Part shown: one piece after another, positions 32,801 through 41,792 of the stretch
How positions within the stretch are numbered: position 1 is the stretch's first letter
How the letters are laid out: each line of letters begins with the position of its first letter
From: JBAIYU01 sp036763085
GTDB lineage: Bacteria; Bacillota; Negativicutes; DSM-1736; Dendrosporobacteraceae
Length of the DNA stretch: 64,000 nt
Assembly (NCBI RefSeq): GCF_036763085.1
Contig: NZ_JBAIYU010000006.1
Coordinates: 43,751 to 107,750 of the forward strand
Reading direction: 5' to 3'
The notes under the pieces: generated by a model
What the model saw: only the letters and a program-made list of their open reading frames with translations
Databases searched by the model: none
Told to the model about the DNA's origin: nothing
Program-made: the position numbers and the translations under genes

Positions 32801-33019
32801 ATACCCAAAATACTTAATAGTTTAAAATGTAATATATTGACACAATATGCTATATATTATATGATAAATGTAACATAATAATTTTTACAGCGTACAGAGA
32901 CGTGCAACTGGCTGGAGTGTGATACTTTGGTCGAGTTGGTTTTTTTTTGTAACAGCTTGTAATGGCAGTAAGAAATTACTAGCAGTGTGATTAGTAAAAT
33001 AATGAACGAGGTGGCACTA

Positions 33020-34987
33020 ATGTTTGCACAAAAAAGTTTAAAATTCAAGCTTGTGGTCTTATTTACTTTATTTACTTTGTTACCTGCTTTGATTGGTTCT
33101 TTAGTTAATGCCTACTTAAATTTTTCAAGTACAAGAGATTCAACAGTTCAAGCGAACCTGAATCTAACCAAGCAAATTACTTATGCTGTCAAACGTCATA
33201 TGGATAATGCTCAAGGGATAGTAGAAGGGTTAGCTTTGTCACCGACTTCTTCATCAATGGATGCAAATGCGATTAAAGAAACAATTGTTGCAATACAGCA
33301 AAAAAATCCGCAATTTGAATTAATTTTTGCTATGGACAATAATGGCATGCAGATCGCTAGGACAAGCGGAAATCTTGCTAATCGTGGAGACCGTGCATAT
33401 TTTAAGGAAGCTTTGAAAGGAAATACTTTTTTCACTAATGTATACATATCGGCATTCACTAATGCTCCCTGTATTACAATCTCTACACCGATTAAGAATA
33501 AAGATGGGGCTATAGTAGGGGTTCTGGCTGCAGATGTTAGTATTAAGGCCTTGTGGGATATCGTCGAAAATAGTGTAATAGGCAAAACTGGCTATGTAGA
33601 TGTTGTTGACCAAAAGGGTATAGTATTGGCTCATCCTAATAAAGAAAAAATAATGGCTAAAGATGACTTCTCAAACTACGATTTCGTTCAGAAGGCTATT
33701 AACGGTCAAACTGGATACATGGAAACTACTTCAAGTCGGGGTGACAAAACACTGACGGTATATGCTCCAGTAGAGGGCTACGGTTGGGGCGTTATTGTTC
33801 ATGAACCAGTTTCAGAAGTATTTTCATCGCTAGTGTTTTCTAGTCTAATTAGTATTGCTATTTTACTGTTATCAATTGCTGCAGCTATATACGCTGCATT
33901 TAAGGTAGCGGGTAGTATTGTTAATCCTCTGAATGAACTGATAGAATCTGCGGATAGAGTAGCTAAAGGTGATTTAACACATAATATTAGTATTAAAGGA
34001 GCGGCAGAAGTAACAAAGCTAGCCGATGAATTTAACTCAATGACTGCCCAGCTTAGAGAACTTATTGTTCAGACAGCTGCTACAGCTCAATCGGTTTCTG
34101 CAGCTTCAGAACAATTATCCTCAGCGATTTACGAGGTTGGAAAAGCTTCGGAAGAAGTTGCTACTACTGTGCAGCATGTCGCTAATGGAACAGGTGAGCA
34201 AGTCGAACTATCAAATACGTCCTTCCAGGTTATAAGCAGTATGGTGGAATTCAGTTCCGACTCTGCTAAGGCAGCAGAATCGGTTGCCAATACTACCGAA
34301 GACAGTGAACGTGCAGCAAACCAAGGGGCAATACAGTCCCAAAGAGCTGTTTCAATGATGACACAAATCAGAGATGACGTTAATAATACGGCCAAAATGA
34401 TCCATGTTTTAGGTGATAAATCAAGACAGATTGGGAATATAGTAGATACTATTACCGGTTTGGCAGGTCAGACAAATCTACTTGCTCTTAATGCAGCTAT
34501 TGAGGCTGCAAGAGCTGGTGAGCAGGGAAGAGGCTTTGCTGTGGTTGCTGATGAAGTGCGTAAACTTGCTGAGCAATCTGAGACTGCTGCAAAAGAGATT
34601 TCATCAATAATAGGCGCGATTCAGCAAGAAACACTTGAAGCCGTTACTGCAATGGACAAGGGAAGCAAAGAAGTAGAACAAGGAGTTGCAGTAGTTGAAG
34701 CTTCTGGATCTGCATTTAGAGAGATTCATCAGGCTATCAAGGATATGAGCAGTCAAGTTAAAAATATAGTTGAACTTGCTAATCATCAAAAGTCAGGCAG
34801 TAAGGAAGTTGAGAAGGCGGTAGGGCATATCGCCGATGTCGCGAGAGCCAATGCTGCGAGTGCTCAGCAGGTAGCTGCTGCTAGTGAGGAGCAGAATGCC
34901 GCTGTACAAGAAATTTCGGCTTCGGCCCAAACGCTAGCCCAAATGGCTAATGAGTTAAGAAGTATTGTAAGTAAGTTTTCAGTTTAA
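33020..34987 (+). CDS. Methyl-accepting chemotaxis protein (dCache-HAMP-MCP signal)
   Basis: 655 residues. The ATG giving MFAQKSLKFKLV is chosen because it follows GAGGTGG by seven bases. A membrane helix (about 13-33) precedes a periplasmic dCache-type sensor with FAMDNNGMQIARTSGNLANRGDRAYFKEA and FTNAPCITISTPI; a second membrane helix near 270-295 leads to HAMP (NPLNELIESADRVAKGDL) and a signalling domain with the hairpin tip LLALNAAIEAARAGEQGRGFAVVADEVRKLAEQS. Probably binds a small amine, amino acid or carboxylate ligand. Single gene; no che genes nearby. Confidence 0.93.
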   Translation: MFAQKSLKFKLVVLFTLFTLLPALIGSLVNAYLNFSSTRDSTVQANLNLTKQITYAVKRHMDNAQGIVEGLALSPTSSSMDANAIKETIVAIQQKNPQFELIFAMDNNGMQIARTSGNLANRGDRAYFKEALKGNTFFTNVYISAFTNAPCITISTPIKNKDGAIVGVLAADVSIKALWDIVENSVIGKTGYVDVVDQKGIVLAHPNKEKIMAKDDFSNYDFVQKAINGQTGYMETTSSRGDKTLTVYAPVEGYGWGVIVHEPVSEVFSSLVFSSLISIAILLLSIAAAIYAAFKVAGSIVNPLNELIESADRVAKGDLTHNISIKGAAEVTKLADEFNSMTAQLRELIVQTAATAQSVSAASEQLSSAIYEVGKASEEVATTVQHVANGTGEQVELSNTSFQVISSMVEFSSDSAKAAESVANTTEDSERAANQGAIQSQRAVSMMTQIRDDVNNTAKMIHVLGDKSRQIGNIVDTITGLAGQTNLLALNAAIEAARAGEQGRGFAVVADEVRKLAEQSETAAKEISSIIGAIQQETLEAVTAMDKGSKEVEQGVAVVEASGSAFREIHQAIKDMSSQVKNIVELANHQKSGSKEVEKAVGHIADVARANAASAQQVAAASEEQNAAVQEISASAQTLAQMANELRSIVSKFSV

Positions 34988-35005
34988 AAAGCATCAAAAA
35001 TATGC

Positions 35006-35034
35006 TTGACATAATAAAGTCCATTTGTTATAAT
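35006..35034 (+). promoter_or_regulatory. Consensus promoter of second tRNA cluster
   Basis: Exact TTGACA, 17-bp spacer, exact TATAAT; 27 bases upstream of tRNA-His. Confidence 0.92.
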
Positions 35035-35061
35035 AGTTTTTGTCGTTAGGTAATGATAAAT

Positions 35062-35138
35062 GGTGGCTGTGGTGAAGTGGTTAACACGGCGGATTGTGGC
35101 TCCGTTACTCGAGGGTTCGAACCCCTTCAGTCACCCCA
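35062..35138 (+). tRNA. tRNA-His(GTG)
   Basis: Acceptor GTGGCTG/CAGTCAC with an encoded extra G at -1 facing C73, the His identity feature; anticodon loop TTGTGGC. Confidence 0.94.
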
Positions 35139-35156
35139 AATAACCTAGCTATATAC

Positions 35157-35232
35157 TGGGGCGTCGCCAAGTTGGTAAGGCACGGGACTTTGACTCCCGC
35201 ATGCGTTGGTTCGAGTCCAGCCGCCCCAGCCA
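35157..35232 (+). tRNA. tRNA-Gln(TTG)
   Basis: Acceptor TGGGGCG/CGCCCCA, anticodon stem CGGGA/TCCCG with loop CTTTGAC (TTG), encoded CCA. Confidence 0.95.
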
Positions 35233-35238
35233 TAACAT

Positions 35239-35314
35239 GATCCACTAGCTCAGTCGGTAGAGCACCTGACTTTTAATCAGGGTGTCGATGGTTCGAGTCC
35301 ATCGTGGATCACCA
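35239..35314 (+). tRNA. tRNA-Lys(TTT)
   Basis: Acceptor GATCCAC/GTGGATC, anticodon stem CCTGA/TCAGG with loop CTTTTAA (TTT), encoded CCA. Confidence 0.95.
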
Positions 35315-35326
35315 TTAACTTAATAT

Positions 35327-35409
35327 GCGGGAGTGGCGGAATTGGCAGACGCACCAGACTTAGGATCTGGCGGGTGACCGTGGGGGTTCAAGTCCCTTCT
35401 CCCGCACCA
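35327..35409 (+). tRNA. tRNA-Leu(TAG), copy 1
   Basis: 83 nt with a class II variable arm. Acceptor GCGGGAG/CTCCCGC, anticodon stem CCAGA/TCTGG with loop CTTAGGA (TAG), encoded CCA. Confidence 0.95.
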
Positions 35410-35422
35410 ATTCAACAATTTT

Positions 35423-35456
35423 AAGGCTTACAGGCAAACGCTTGTAAGCCTTTTTG
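35423..35456 (+). terminator. Terminator of second tRNA cluster
   Basis: AAGGCTTACA pairs with TGTAAGCCTT, then TTT. Confidence 0.88.
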
Positions 35457-35598
35457 TTTACTTTAAGACGACATTATGTGGCACTAGTGCCGTTATTTGA
35501 TGAAGCCAGATTAGAGCTAAGGTTAGGCCAGAGTTACAGAAGTTATTGTTACAGCATATAATTTAACATAAAAACTTTTCTAAGGAAGGTAATATTAT

Positions 35599-36186
35599 AT
35601 GCCGAATACTAAAATTGACCGTAGCTTGATACGTACCAATTGCAGGGTTATATCAAGTCCTTTAGAACCGATATATGCAAATCTGGCCTCGGTTGACCCG
35701 CAGTCGCCGATAGTTGTTGAAAACTTAGGCGCAGCTTATTGTAAACTGGGGCAGCGATTTAATATTAATACTGGCGCGCAGAACATTGAAAACAACAGCT
35801 ATTTAGTAGTACAAATTACAATTCCAGCTAATTGGGGAAAAACGTTATACTTTGACAAAATACAAGCGGGAACAAGCGGAACGTCTGTAGTAGATATTAT
35901 AGCTGCATCAGCAACTACAACAGATGTTATTACCCCAGTAAATACTAATTTAGGATCGGCAAATACAACTTTACTGACTGCAGGATATGCCGTTACGGAT
36001 ACAAACCCAGCAACTAATAATCCATTATTAACATTCATACTGGTGAATGGGACATACGAATCAAATTTCGAGGGGGAAATCATTATACCAAGCACGACTG
36101 CTGTCCAAAACTATATCATAAGAGTATCTAATACAGGTACAGAAAATGCGACTTGTATGGCAACATTTAGCTGGTGGGAGGTGTAA
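35599..36186 (+). CDS. Hypothetical beta-rich protein (195 aa) between duplicated tRNA-Leu genes
   Basis: ATG preceded by AAGGAAGG. No signal peptide or membrane helix. The sequence is Thr/Asn/Val-rich with regular strand-like blocks (YLVVQITIPANWGKTLYFDKIQAG, NPLLTFILVNGTYESNFEGEIIIPSTTA, NYIIRVSNTGTENATCMATFSWWEV), suggesting a jelly-roll or spore/exosporium-like surface protein. I recognise no family with confidence. It stands alone between two identical tRNA-Leu genes. Confidence 0.7.
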   Translation: MPNTKIDRSLIRTNCRVISSPLEPIYANLASVDPQSPIVVENLGAAYCKLGQRFNINTGAQNIENNSYLVVQITIPANWGKTLYFDKIQAGTSGTSVVDIIAASATTTDVITPVNTNLGSANTTLLTAGYAVTDTNPATNNPLLTFILVNGTYESNFEGEIIIPSTTAVQNYIIRVSNTGTENATCMATFSWWEV

Positions 36187-36334
36187 TTGATTTTACGATA
36201 TAAGGGCATTAGTTAAGTTTTTGGTTAAATTGAATGACGAAGAGTTATAATTAATACCAAGGGACGAAAGGTAGCTTTATGTATAAGCGTAAAATACGAT
36301 ATCAACTTTCTTGTAGATTTTTTTAAAAAAACAC

Positions 36335-36363
36335 TAGACAAACAAAACATGTTATGTTATCAT
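36335..36363 (+). promoter_or_regulatory. Putative promoter of the second tRNA-Leu
   Basis: TAGACA, 17-bp spacer, TATCAT, 41 bases before the tRNA. Confidence 0.55.
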
Positions 36364-36404
36364 AATACAAGTGAGAGGGCGATAAACAAAAGCCTTCAAA
36401 ACAT

Positions 36405-36487
36405 GCGGGAGTGGCGGAATTGGCAGACGCACCAGACTTAGGATCTGGCGGGTGACCGTGGGGGTTCAAGTCCCTTCTCCCGCACCA
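36405..36487 (+). tRNA. tRNA-Leu(TAG), copy 2
   Basis: Identical over all 83 nt to the copy at 35327; flanks differ beyond two bases upstream. Confidence 0.95.
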
Positions 36488-36498
36488 CAACGTTAATT

Positions 36499-36530
36499 AA
36501 CCGATATCATTAAAATGATATCGGTTTTAT
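36499..36530 (+). terminator. Terminator after second tRNA-Leu
   Basis: Perfect 13-bp stem AACCGATATCATT / AATGATATCGGTT, two-base loop, then TT. A further hairpin AGCCCTG/CAGGGCT lies at 36551-36575. Confidence 0.8.
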
Positions 36531-36720
36531 GATTTTATAGGACTTTTCGCAGCCCTGTGGTTAATCCGCAGGGCTTTAGTATTGTAGCTAAGACCAATTT
36601 TAAATTAAAGTTTAGAGTAATTATGCGCTGTTATCATGCATAAGTTTTTATTATGGTGATTGTGCTAAAAAGACACTTAAATTTAATGGTCTAACTTCAT
36701 TACTAAAGGAGAAGAGCTAT

Positions 36721-38085
36721 ATGAAAGTCATTATCCTTGCTGGTGGTGGTGGCAGTAGGTTATTTCCTTTATCTCGCGTCGGATTTCCCAAGCAATTTCT
36801 TAATATCGCTGGTAATCAAACGTTACTTAAACAAACTATTTTGCGATTTAAGCCGTTTGTTAAAGCTTCAGATATTATAATTATCACAAATAAAGATTAT
36901 TACCATTACGTAAATGAACATATAAAAACTTGTAATGTAGAAGGAACTCATATTTTAATTGAGCCTGAAGCAAGAAATACCGCTCCTGCGATTGCGCTAG
37001 CAGTGTGTTTTTGCCTTAACGAGTTGAAAGTTTCGGAAAATGAATTTGTTCTTGTAACCCCTTCTGACCATGTTATAGCAGATAGCAATAGTTTAAGTGA
37101 TGTTATTCGCAAGTTAGAGAAGCTAGGCAGCCAGAATTACTTAGTGACATTAGGAGTAAAACCGGATAAGCCGGAAACAGGCTATGGTTATATAAAAACA
37201 GGTAAAGCCTTAGAAATTGGGTTTGTTGTCGAAGCATTTAAGGAAAAGCCAGATATCGAAACAGCGCGATCCTACATAGAAGATGGCAATTTTTATTGGA
37301 ATTCAGGAATGTTTGGATTTACGATAAAATTTATTCTAAGTCAGCTTGAAGAACATTGTCCAGAGCTTTACACGCAAACTAAAGACTATAATATAATGAT
37401 GGATAGGTTTTGTGAGATGCCTAATATATCATTTGATTATGCGATTGCCGAAAAGGTAAAATCGTCGGCTATGTTACCCTTAGGGCTGTACTGGAATGAT
37501 GTTGGCTCGTGGGATGCCATATATGAGGTGCTTCCTAAAGATGATATGGGTAATGTTTTAAGTGGTGACTGTACAGCTATTGATTGCGAAAAAACTATGA
37601 TGATGGGCAATAACCGGCTTATTACAGGTGTTGGAGTCAAAGACTTAGTTGTTATTGAAACCGCAGATGTCATTTTAGTAGCTCAAAGAGGAGAAACACA
37701 AAAAGTTAAAGATTTAGTCGCACAACTTAAGAATGTTGGGAGAACCGAAGCAAAAGAGCATACCACTAAATACAGGTCATGGGGTAATTACACTATAATT
37801 TGCAAAGGGCAGAATTATAAAATAAAAAAGATCGTCGTTAATCCCGGTCAGTGCCTGACTCTTCAGCTTCATTATCACAGAAGTGAACATTGGATCATAA
37901 TTCGAGGTACGGCGAGGGTCGCGATTGGTGAAAAGGAACACTTTATTTCTGAGAACGAAAGTATTTTCGTTCCGCCATCTACAAAACATCGTTTAGAAAA
38001 CCCTGGAAGAATTAATTTAGAGATTATAGAGATTCAAAATGGTAAGTATCTTGAAGAAGATGATATTGTTAGGTTTGGCGATTAA
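36721..38085 (+). CDS. manC: Mannose-1-phosphate guanylyltransferase / mannose-6-phosphate isomerase (type II)
   Basis: 454 residues, the usual bifunctional length. The N-terminal nucleotidyltransferase begins with IILAGGGGSRLFPLSRVGFPKQF, followed by TPSDHVI and AFKEKPD; the C-terminal part is a cupin (LQLHYHRSEHWIIIRGTARVAIGEKEHFI) for the isomerase reaction. It supplies GDP-mannose from fructose-6-phosphate via mannose-6-phosphate for surface polysaccharide. GGAGAAG ribosome site. Alone on its strand, with no glycosyltransferases nearby. The N-terminal motif has four glycines in a row. Confidence 0.92.
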   Translation: MKVIILAGGGGSRLFPLSRVGFPKQFLNIAGNQTLLKQTILRFKPFVKASDIIIITNKDYYHYVNEHIKTCNVEGTHILIEPEARNTAPAIALAVCFCLNELKVSENEFVLVTPSDHVIADSNSLSDVIRKLEKLGSQNYLVTLGVKPDKPETGYGYIKTGKALEIGFVVEAFKEKPDIETARSYIEDGNFYWNSGMFGFTIKFILSQLEEHCPELYTQTKDYNIMMDRFCEMPNISFDYAIAEKVKSSAMLPLGLYWNDVGSWDAIYEVLPKDDMGNVLSGDCTAIDCEKTMMMGNNRLITGVGVKDLVVIETADVILVAQRGETQKVKDLVAQLKNVGRTEAKEHTTKYRSWGNYTIICKGQNYKIKKIVVNPGQCLTLQLHYHRSEHWIIIRGTARVAIGEKEHFISENESIFVPPSTKHRLENPGRINLEIIEIQNGKYLEEDDIVRFGD

Positions 38086-38096
38086 TCTAACAAAGA

Positions 38097-38140
38097 GAAA
38101 AACCAATGATTTGGCATGCCAGAATCATTGGTTTTTTATT
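38097..38140. terminator. Bidirectional terminator between convergent manC and CNNM/CorC genes
   Basis: AACCAATGATT/AATCATTGGTT stem with A-run on the left and T-run on the right, suitable for both strands. Confidence 0.85.
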
Positions 38141-39475
38141 TTACTCAGCGCACATGGGGTCAGCTTTATTAGGAGAGACTTTAGAAATCAACACTTTATC
38201 GACTCTAACTCTATCCATATCCATTATCTCAAACCGAAAGCCATTCCATTCAAAATTTTCCGATGCCGATGGAATGTACCCTAAATATGAAATTACAAAG
38301 CCACCAACCGTCTGGTAATGATCACGATCTTCATCCGGAAGCTCATCAACATCAAAAGCTTCTTTAAACTCATCTATAGGGAATAGCCCATCTACTAGCC
38401 ACGAGCCATCCTCACGCTGGGTAATTTGGGCTTCATCAGGTTCATCATTCTGCGAGATATCGCCAATGATTTCTGATAAAATATCATGCAAAGTAATAAA
38501 GCCAACGACGCCCCCGAACTCATCTAAAACTACGGCTTCGTGAGTGCCGGACTGTTTGATCGCTTCGAGTATTTTAAATGCTTTCATAGATTTAGGAATA
38601 AACATTGGAGTGCGAACAGCAGTTTCGAGATTAAGTTTATCGGATTCTATACTTGAGACAAGTAAGTCATTAGTATAGATTATGCCGACAAAATCATCAA
38701 GGCTGCCTTTTGCTACTGGAAATCTTGTATGAGAGCTATCATTAATTATTTGCAAATTATATTCAAGCGGTTCCTCAAGATCAAGCCATGTCATTTGCGT
38801 TCGTGGTGTCATAAGTGAGTAAGCTCTTAAATCGCCGAGACGAAATATCTTATCTACCATATCCTGTTCGGTTTTTTCAAAAGTTCCGGCTTCGGTTCCT
38901 TGTTCTATAAGTATTCTTATTTCATCCTCAGTTACAGGAGGTTCCAAGGATGGTTTAACTCCAATAAGTCGAAGGACAAAATTAGTTGAGTAACTTAGAA
39001 AACTCACAACAGGGGACATAAGCTTGGAGAAAGCTCGCATTGGACGAGCAAGTACAGCGGCAATAGGTTCGGGATTGTTTAAGGCGAGTTTTTTTGGAAC
39101 TAATTCGCCTATTATTAATGAAAGGTAGGTTATTATTGAAATGACGATTAATAGCGCGACACCTTCACTATGATCGCCGATAAAAGGGATAGCTTTCAGT
39201 TGTGGAGCAAGCAGACTAGTTAATGTTGCTCCGCCGAAGGTACCTGTTAGTATGCCAATTAAGGTTATGCCAATCTGAATTGTTGATAAAAGCGGTGTTG
39301 GTTCTTCGGCTAAATCTAGTGCTGCTCTAGCACCTGCGTCGCCTGAATCAGCCCGTTTTTCAAGTCTTGCCTTACGAGACGAGACAATTGCCATTTCCGT
39401 CATGGCAAAAACTCCATTTGCTAAGATAAGCGCAAGTATTATAACAATTTCTAGACCTACCGTGGGTGTATCCAA
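38141..39475 (-). CDS. CNNM/CorC (hemolysin-like) family transport-associated protein
   Basis: About 444 residues. Domain order: N-terminal DUF21/CNNM membrane domain with about four helices (VIILALILANGVFAMTEMAIVSSRKARLE; LIVISIITYLSLIIGELVPKKLAL), a pair of CBS domains (PRTQMTWLDLEEPLEYNLQIIN; FIPKSMKAFKILEAIKQSGTHEAVVLDEFGGVVGFITLHDILSEIIGDI) and a C-terminal CorC/HlyC domain (DGSWLVDGLFPIDEFKEAF). Family members are linked to Mg2+/Co2+ efflux. An in-frame GTG at 39487 overlaps the AAGGAG site, so the TTG at 39475 is the likelier start. Confidence 0.88.
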   Translation of the reverse strand: MDTPTVGLEIVIILALILANGVFAMTEMAIVSSRKARLEKRADSGDAGARAALDLAEEPTPLLSTIQIGITLIGILTGTFGGATLTSLLAPQLKAIPFIGDHSEGVALLIVISIITYLSLIIGELVPKKLALNNPEPIAAVLARPMRAFSKLMSPVVSFLSYSTNFVLRLIGVKPSLEPPVTEDEIRILIEQGTEAGTFEKTEQDMVDKIFRLGDLRAYSLMTPRTQMTWLDLEEPLEYNLQIINDSSHTRFPVAKGSLDDFVGIIYTNDLLVSSIESDKLNLETAVRTPMFIPKSMKAFKILEAIKQSGTHEAVVLDEFGGVVGFITLHDILSEIIGDISQNDEPDEAQITQREDGSWLVDGLFPIDEFKEAFDVDELPDEDRDHYQTVGGFVISYLGYIPSASENFEWNGFRFEIMDMDRVRVDKVLISKVSPNKADPMCAE

Positions 39476-39487
39476 GAAAAAAATCAC

Positions 39488-39836
39488 TCCTTATTTTTGG
39501 GCGAAAAGTTATTATATTTAGTTTTTCAACCATTTTATAAAATTATATCATAGGAATGCAATTATCCAAAGTATTCCATAATAAATGAATTAAGCTAAAT
39601 AAAGCCATATTACACTAGCTGCTCTATAATTTGTTTTCTTGGAGGTAATTACTCTAATTATCTTATATTATCTGGTATGTGTATAAAAATAAAGATTTAG
39701 ATGTCTCGCATCTTTATAATTCGTGGGTGTAATTTAAATTTATTTGGAACTTAAATTATCTTGTTAGAAAAATAGTAAGTAAAAAAGTTTTAATTAGTTA
39801 TAGCTTGATTTTAAGAATCAAAGTAGTTAAAATTGG
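39488..39836. other. Gene-free divergent intergenic region
   Basis: AT-rich sequence between the divergent CNNM/CorC and Fur-family genes. I see no gene; it should hold the two promoters, ending in the palindrome at 39837. Confidence 0.5.
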
Positions 39837-39856
39837 AAATAGTAATATTACTATTT
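39837..39856. promoter_or_regulatory. Zur-box-like palindrome upstream of the Fur-family gene
   Basis: AAATAGTAATATTACTATTT is an exact 20-bp palindrome. It resembles the Bacillus Zur box (AAATCGTAAT-N-ATTACGATTT) with no central base. Sixteen bases before the start codon, so well placed for autorepression. Confidence 0.6.
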
Positions 39857-39872
39857 GAGAAAGGTGTTATCA

Positions 39873-40295
39873 ATGGATCAGCTAATTAGTGTTTTACGTA
39901 ATAAGGGATTCAAAATTACGCCGCAGCGCCGAGCTGTAATAAAAGCGCTTTGTGAGTGTGGCAAATTTCCGACAGCACAACATGTGTTAGAACATGTTAG
40001 GAAAAATGCGCCGGATGTAAGTTTTGATACAATTTATCGCAATTTAAGCCTGCTGGCAGATTTAGGTGTGGTACACGAAATACAGACCAAGGGAAGAGAA
40101 GGTAACGTATTTGAAATAGTAACTTCTAGCCACCATCATCATTTAATTTGCGTAACTTGCGGGATAACGAAATGCTTGGACTTTTGTCCAATTAGCGAGA
40201 ATGATTTAAAGAGGGCCCAAGCAGATGGATTTGAAGTAACATCTCATTCCCTTGAATTCTACGGTTATTGTAAAGAATGCCGAAATGCCAGCTAA
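39873..40295 (+). CDS. Fur-family metalloregulator, probably Zur
   Basis: 140 residues from the ATG after AAAGGTG. N-terminal winged helix (LRNKGFKITPQRRAVIKAL; VSFDTIYRNLSLLADLGVV), then the metal-sensing dimer domain with SSHHHHLICVTCGITKCLDFC (two CxxC-type structural zinc cysteines) and GYCKEC at the end. The Zur assignment rests on the palindrome in front and the ZnuA-type gene 22 bases behind it; sequence alone cannot exclude Fur or PerR. Confidence 0.85.
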   Translation: MDQLISVLRNKGFKITPQRRAVIKALCECGKFPTAQHVLEHVRKNAPDVSFDTIYRNLSLLADLGVVHEIQTKGREGNVFEIVTSSHHHHLICVTCGITKCLDFCPISENDLKRAQADGFEVTSHSLEFYGYCKECRNAS

Positions 40296-40317
40296 AATTT
40301 TTAATAAGGGTGATCAT

Positions 40318-41283
40318 ATGTTAAGAACAAGAAGACCTTTTTTACTAATGCTAATTTGTTTATTAGTTTTATTAACTGGTTGTGGAAGTAAAGTTAATCA
40401 GACCCAATCCAATATTGATAAAATGAAGATAGTCACTACCGTGTATCCTGTTTATGAATTTGTTCGTCAAGTTGGCGGAGATAAGGTCGATGTGGTTATG
40501 CTGGTTAATCCTGGGGTAGAGCCTCATGACTGGGAACCAACCGCTAAAGAACTAATGCAAATTAGATCCGCAAAGCTTTTCTTCTATCACGGTGCTGGAC
40601 TGGAGCCAATGGAAAAGTTACTTACCAAGGAAGTACTTGGAACAGCTCAAGCCTTTGAGGTAAGTAAGGGCATTGCGCTTATTGAGCATAGTGATGAGAA
40701 GGATGCGCATAAGCATGAACATGATCAAGAGAAAGCTCATAAAGAAGATGAGCATAATCATGATGCTGATTCTCATATTTGGCTTGATCCTGTAGCAGCT
40801 CAGCAGGAAATAAACAATATCGCTGAGGCATTAGTTGCCGCCGATCCTGCTAATCGTGACTACTATCTTAAAAATGCCGAAAAATTTAATAGCGAATTGA
40901 TAAAACTTGATCAAGAATATAGATTAGCTTTAAATAATGTGGCGCGAAGAGACCTTGTTACTAGTCACGCGGCATTTGGGTATCTTGCTAAACGTTATGA
41001 CTTGCATCAAATAGCTATAATGGGTTTGTCGCCAGATAGTGAACCCACCCCAGATAAAATGGCTGAGATCGTCAACTTTTGCCGCGAAAATAGCGTAAAG
41101 TACATATTTTTTGAAACATTAGTTAGTCCCAAATTATCACAAGCCATTGCTGCCGAAACGGGAGCCGGTCTTTTGGTATTGAATCCTATTGAAAGCTTAA
41201 CAGAAGATGAGATAAAACAAGGGAAGAGTTATATAACTATAATGAAGGAGAACTTGATTAATCTTAAAAAAGCATTAGATTAA
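40318..41283 (+). CDS. ZnuA-like zinc ABC transporter substrate-binding lipoprotein
   Basis: 321 residues. The start giving MLRTRRPFLLMLICLLVLLTGC has a lipobox (LTGC) and an AAGGG site. The cluster A-1 fold is shown by VTTVYPVYEFVRQVGG, VNPGVEPHDWEPT (His ligand), a His/Asp/Glu-rich loop (HSDEKDAHKHEHDQEKAHKEDEHNHD, typical of zinc-specific members), SHIWLDP (His), TSHAAFGYLA (His) and FFETLVSP. It is co-directional with the Fur-family gene. No permease or ATPase gene follows; a terminator does, so partners lie elsewhere. Confidence 0.92.
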   Translation: MLRTRRPFLLMLICLLVLLTGCGSKVNQTQSNIDKMKIVTTVYPVYEFVRQVGGDKVDVVMLVNPGVEPHDWEPTAKELMQIRSAKLFFYHGAGLEPMEKLLTKEVLGTAQAFEVSKGIALIEHSDEKDAHKHEHDQEKAHKEDEHNHDADSHIWLDPVAAQQEINNIAEALVAADPANRDYYLKNAEKFNSELIKLDQEYRLALNNVARRDLVTSHAAFGYLAKRYDLHQIAIMGLSPDSEPTPDKMAEIVNFCRENSVKYIFFETLVSPKLSQAIAAETGAGLLVLNPIESLTEDEIKQGKSYITIMKENLINLKKALD

Positions 41284-41298
41284 TGAGGATAATTCCCA

Positions 41299-41339
41299 AA
41301 ATACCAAAAGCCGGTATGGCCGGCTTTTGGTATTTTTTT
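41299..41339. terminator. Bidirectional terminator between znuA-like and Cys-rich peptide genes
   Basis: Perfect 15-bp stem AATACCAAAAGCCGG / CCGGCTTTTGGTATT, five-base loop, T-run on the right. Confidence 0.92.
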
Positions 41340-41340
41340 A

Positions 41341-41772
41341 TTATGGACGTGGAAATATTGGACTGCATTGGTTTGGTCGACAGGAAGGATTACAATTGTT
41401 AGGATAGCAATTGCGAGGAGAACAGTAAGGTGGGCAGGTTGTATTTGGATAGCAGGTACTAGGATTACAAGCAGGACGGCAAGCTGGAAAACAATAACGC
41501 GGTTGACAAAAGCGCGGTCTGCAGATCGGATAGCAAGTTGTAGGATTACAAGCAGGCCGACATCTTGGGCTGCAGGATGGATTGCATTGAGAAGGCTGGC
41601 AGGCAGGGGCACAATTCGGATTACAAGGAGTTGCTGTCGGCAGGCACCCAATACCTTTGCGATCATCTACATTTGAATACTCGGCGTCAGCATCTGCCAT
41701 TTCATCGAATTTGCAAGCAGATATTTCTGGAGCTTCCCATTTTGGCGGTTTTAAATTAGAATTATCAGACAT
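41341..41772 (-). CDS. Cys-Pro repeat peptide, probable substrate of the adjacent radical SAM enzyme
   Basis: 143 residues, minus strand, strong AGGAGG site. An acidic, Cys-poor leader of about 42 residues (MSDNSNLKPPKWEAPEIS..., one Cys) is followed by a region in which 21 consecutive cysteines are each followed by x-Pro, as in CNPNCAPACQPSQCNPSC. Spacing between cysteines in the core is three or four residues, once five; total 22 Cys. No hydrophobic signal peptide. Downstream (by 20 bp) of a radical SAM/SPASM gene, it has the look of a ribosomally made, post-translationally modified precursor. A structural coat protein is an alternative. Confidence 0.72.
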   Translation of the reverse strand: MSDNSNLKPPKWEAPEISACKFDEMADADAEYSNVDDRKGIGCLPTATPCNPNCAPACQPSQCNPSCSPRCRPACNPTTCYPICRPRFCQPRYCFPACRPACNPSTCYPNTTCPPYCSPRNCYPNNCNPSCRPNQCSPIFPRP

Positions 41773-41792
41773 TGTTAATAAGCCTCCTACTA

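Noticed and set aside
32585..32878. Plus-strand ORF of 97 aa with LAQLDRAFDYESKGRRFESC
   Set aside because: It is a read-through of the tRNA-Arg repeat and is explained by attR.
32880..33019. c-di-GMP riboswitch upstream of the chemoreceptor
   Set aside because: The segment has some pairing and a T-run but lacks the conserved GEMM core.
41368..41676. Plus-strand ORF of 102 aa opposite the Cys-rich gene
   Set aside because: A shadow of the repetitive minus-strand gene; no ribosome site, and the minus-strand gene has a strong one and an operon partner.
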